DNA of 64,000 nt, taken from contig NC_092018.1 in assembly GCF_042242105.1 (NCBI RefSeq), forward strand, positions 23,898,667-23,962,666, in the 5' to 3' direction. Below the pieces are notes generated by a model. It did no database searches and was not told where the DNA came from. It saw nothing but the letters and a program-made list of their open reading frames with translations. This DNA comes from Pempheris klunzingeri (Eukaryota; Chordata; Actinopteri; Acropomatiformes; Pempheridae). Both the position numbers and the translations under genes were made by a program. Positions within the stretch are counted from its first letter, which is position 1; every line of letters begins with the position of its first letter. This document shows, piece after piece, positions 62,001 to 64,000 of this stretch.

Positions 62001-63964
62001 GTCAGTGTTGCCCGTTCCAAGAGCTTACAAGCATCCAACCTAAACAAGACACTTTTTATGGTGTTTTCATACACAGAGTTGCATTTACTGCTACTGAATG
62101 TCATCAACTCTGCTTTAGTGTGACAACTAAAGATTAGAAGAATCTTGCTGTTTTGATTACTTGTGAACACAAGTCAACTCATAAATGAGTTGAAAGAATA
62201 GGGTTTACGGGAAGAAGACCCCACAATTTCTTCAAATAGCCTGTTGTAATGTCATGTTCCAGTGAATTCTTTCTTTGCTGGACTACCTCATGTATAGCTA
62301 CAATGGGCTTATGTGTCATGAGCTAAGCACTGTTGCTGATAGCTAGTCCTTTCTTACTGTGAAAACAGCCTCATCCACAGTCTTCCATCTATACGGCCTA
62401 TCCTTAAGGGTCGTGGGGGGCTGGAACCAATCCCAGCTGATAGCGAAAGGCGAGATACACCTTTGATCGGTTGCTAATCACAGGACTGAAATATGTGATA
62501 TTGCACTATACTATATGTTCACAACATGTAAAAACAGTCCTGAATCCTCATCTGTGTTCTGAGACCAGCTATAATACACTCCAATGCTGCATAGGTCTGA
62601 CGTTTTTGCTGTCTTTCATAGAACTCTGGACTGGTTGATCAATACATCAGCACATTGTTGAGTCTCGACCAGAGCCCGACTACTCTGGTAATGCTGGGGG
62701 TGTGTTTAGACTTCTGCACCACTCAGAAAGACAAAGCTACAATAGAGAAGCATAAGGTGAGTTTTCTTTTTCTTTTCTTTTTTTTTAAATTCGCTCCTCA
62801 GTTCTCTAACATTTACCATTTGTGCTTTGAGACTGTTCATTCGGATTTGTTTCAAAGAGGACATGGAATCTCAGACATAGTTTTGGGCTGCAACATAAAG
62901 CCTTGTGTCTACTGCTTTTCAGAATGCCTTGTTGGACCTCTACATAAAATCAGTCCTCATGAGCAAGGCAAAACCACTACAGCACATTTTGGACAAAAGT
63001 GGCTCCTTACTGCGTCATGTGTCCCACTCTGAGTTCAAGGAGCTGCTACTCCCTGCGCTGCAGAAGACGATGCTCCGCAGTCCAGAGAACGCCATGCAGA
63101 GTGAGATGCTTTCAGTTTGTGGTGGTTGTGTTAAATACTTCACCTGTTTCATGCTCAGGCAGCTCTCATACGGTGGATTAAACCAGTGACGTTTCTTTGC
63201 AGCCATTTCCTGCCTGCTGTTGGCTGTAACTCTGGACCTCAGCCAGTATGCCATGGATATCGGAAAGGCCATTGCAAGTAAGGCCTTAATGGGTGTTTAA
63301 TTGATGTTTAAATGTTTAAAGCGTACACTCAGATATTATGAGGGTTTAATTTGTCTCAAGTAAATGGTAAATATTAAATAGTCTCTACAGCACCTTTCCA
63401 GTCATTTCAACTACTCAGCGCTTTTACATCACATCCTCATTCACCTATTCACACATCATTCATACAGGAGGAGTCTAATTTGGAGGAGAGTATTCTTTCG
63501 CACACATTCACACAAGTTGGGGTTCAGTGTCTTGCCCGAGGACACTTTGACACGCTGACTTAGAGGAGCTGGCAATCGAGCCGCTGATCTTCCGATTAAT
63601 GGACAACCCACTCTACCTCTGAGCCACACCCACAGTAATGACTGAGAGACTGGCCACTCCATTCAGCATAATTATATGTATTGTGTGGTCTGTGTTTCAG
63701 GCCAGCTGAAAGCTAATAATGCCCAAGTGATGGAAGAGGCTGTGCAGGCAATGCATTATCTGGCCCAGCAGTGCAGTGACCCCTCTGCTGTGCAGGACAT
63801 TGTCACACATCTCTTTAAGATCCTCGGAGGTAAGCTAATTACTTACCTGACTGAAATATTGTCACAGTTGTGTTTGAGTTTGCTCATCTGAATAAGGATT
63901 CTTGTGGTCGCAGGGTCTGAGGGAAAGCTTACAGTTGTTGCCCAAAAGATGAGTGTGTTGTCGG
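59084..63964 (+). CDS. gcn1: GCN1, eIF2-alpha kinase activator (5' part; gene continues beyond the window)
   Basis: Very large HEAT-repeat protein of the cytosol that binds translating or collided ribosomes and activates Gcn2 in the integrated stress response. Coding exons: 59084-59101 (MAADTQ), 60139-60241, 60474-60537, 60781-60912, 61194-61302, 61514-61612, 62622-62756, 62923-63100, 63203-63277, 63701-63829, 63914-63964. They read in one frame for about 364 of roughly 2,670 residues. Diagnostic stretches are KVTTASVRERKEIFGELRRS, SKSTGSAAFIGLSWTCLLV, LLRHVSHSEFKELLLPALQK, LDLSQYAMDIGKAIA and GSEGKLTVVAQKMSVLSG, all in the order of vertebrate GCN1. The last visible exon ends at a donor (GTAAGA at 63965), so the gene is cut by the window edge and not broken. 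Introns are short (about 0.08-1 kb). Confidence 0.95.
62380..62485 (-). repeat. 3' fragment of the SINE-like repeat, in gcn1 intron 6
   Basis: GGCCTATCCTTAAGGGTCGT, GGAACCAATCCCAGCTGA and GGCGAGATACACC are the complement of the tail of the repeat at 12320-12420. Truncated and diverged. Confidence 0.7.
63360..63640 (-). mobile_element. tRNA-derived SINE in gcn1 intron 9
   Basis: The minus strand starts with a tRNA-like head (GTGGCTCAGAGGTAGAGTGG, then CGGCTCGATTGCCAG) and runs to AAGCGCTGAGTAGTTG and a TTTACCATTTAC end. The + strand phrases CTTGCCCGAGGACACTTTGA and GGTAAATATTAAATAG belong to a widespread fish SINE. It lies entirely in the intron between gcn1 exons ending 63277 and starting 63701. 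Confidence 0.75.
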
Positions 63965-64000
63965 GTAAGAGACCTTTCAAATGCTATAATTATAGCTATC

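Noticed and set aside
1-64000. CRISPR array, operon, riboswitch or prophage
   Set aside because: Introns, SINEs/LINEs and vertebrate genes show a eukaryotic nuclear locus; no regularly spaced direct repeats were seen.

Overview
This window is vertebrate nuclear DNA, most likely from a percomorph-type teleost. Four spliced genes on the + strand have GT-AG introns and fish-like protein sequences. The rest carries a typical teleost repeat load: CR1/Rex1-, L1- and Rex3/RTE-like LINE pieces, Tc1/mariner miniature elements, tRNA-derived SINEs, and CA, CT and GATG microsatellites. Species identity is inference; no mitochondrial or rRNA marker is present.

Layout. 1-17.4 kb has no protein-coding exon that I can support; it holds decayed retrotransposons, a Tc1-like element, a probable solo LTR, a SINE, a foldback repeat and an unnamed repeat pair. 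17.4-30.8 kb is ncaph, the condensin I kleisin subunit: one non-coding and 17 coding exons joining into 691 codons without a frame break. 32.3-39.0 kb is vamp8 (three coding exons, 122 aa). 39.1-51.3 kb is a repeat-rich spacer with an old tandem duplication of unknown nature, nested transposons and a gutted L1. 51.7-56.0 kb is vamp5 (three coding exons, 99 aa). 56.4-57.9 kb holds LINE debris. 59.0-64.0 kb is the 5' end of gcn1, with the first 11 coding exons (about 364 of roughly 2,670 residues); the gene runs off the right edge.

How the genes relate. vamp8 and vamp5 are R-SNARE paralogues in tandem. Their second intron falls at the same codon position of the SNARE motif in the same phase, as expected of a local duplication. 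ncaph (chromosome condensation) and gcn1 (Gcn2 activation on stalled ribosomes) are not functionally linked to them. The ncaph 5' end carries an E2F-like plus CHR-like pair that fits a cell-cycle gene, and gcn1 starts with an ETS-type CCGGAAGTG promoter and a YY1-like start context.

I see no clear undescribed system. The best leads are the IR-bounded 1.4-kb element with an unrecognised 102-aa frame in vamp8 intron 2, the decayed tandem duplication downstream of vamp8, the opposite-strand repeat pair in ncaph introns, and the 13.3-kb hairpin repeat. All exon borders were read by eye from splice signals and frame continuity.
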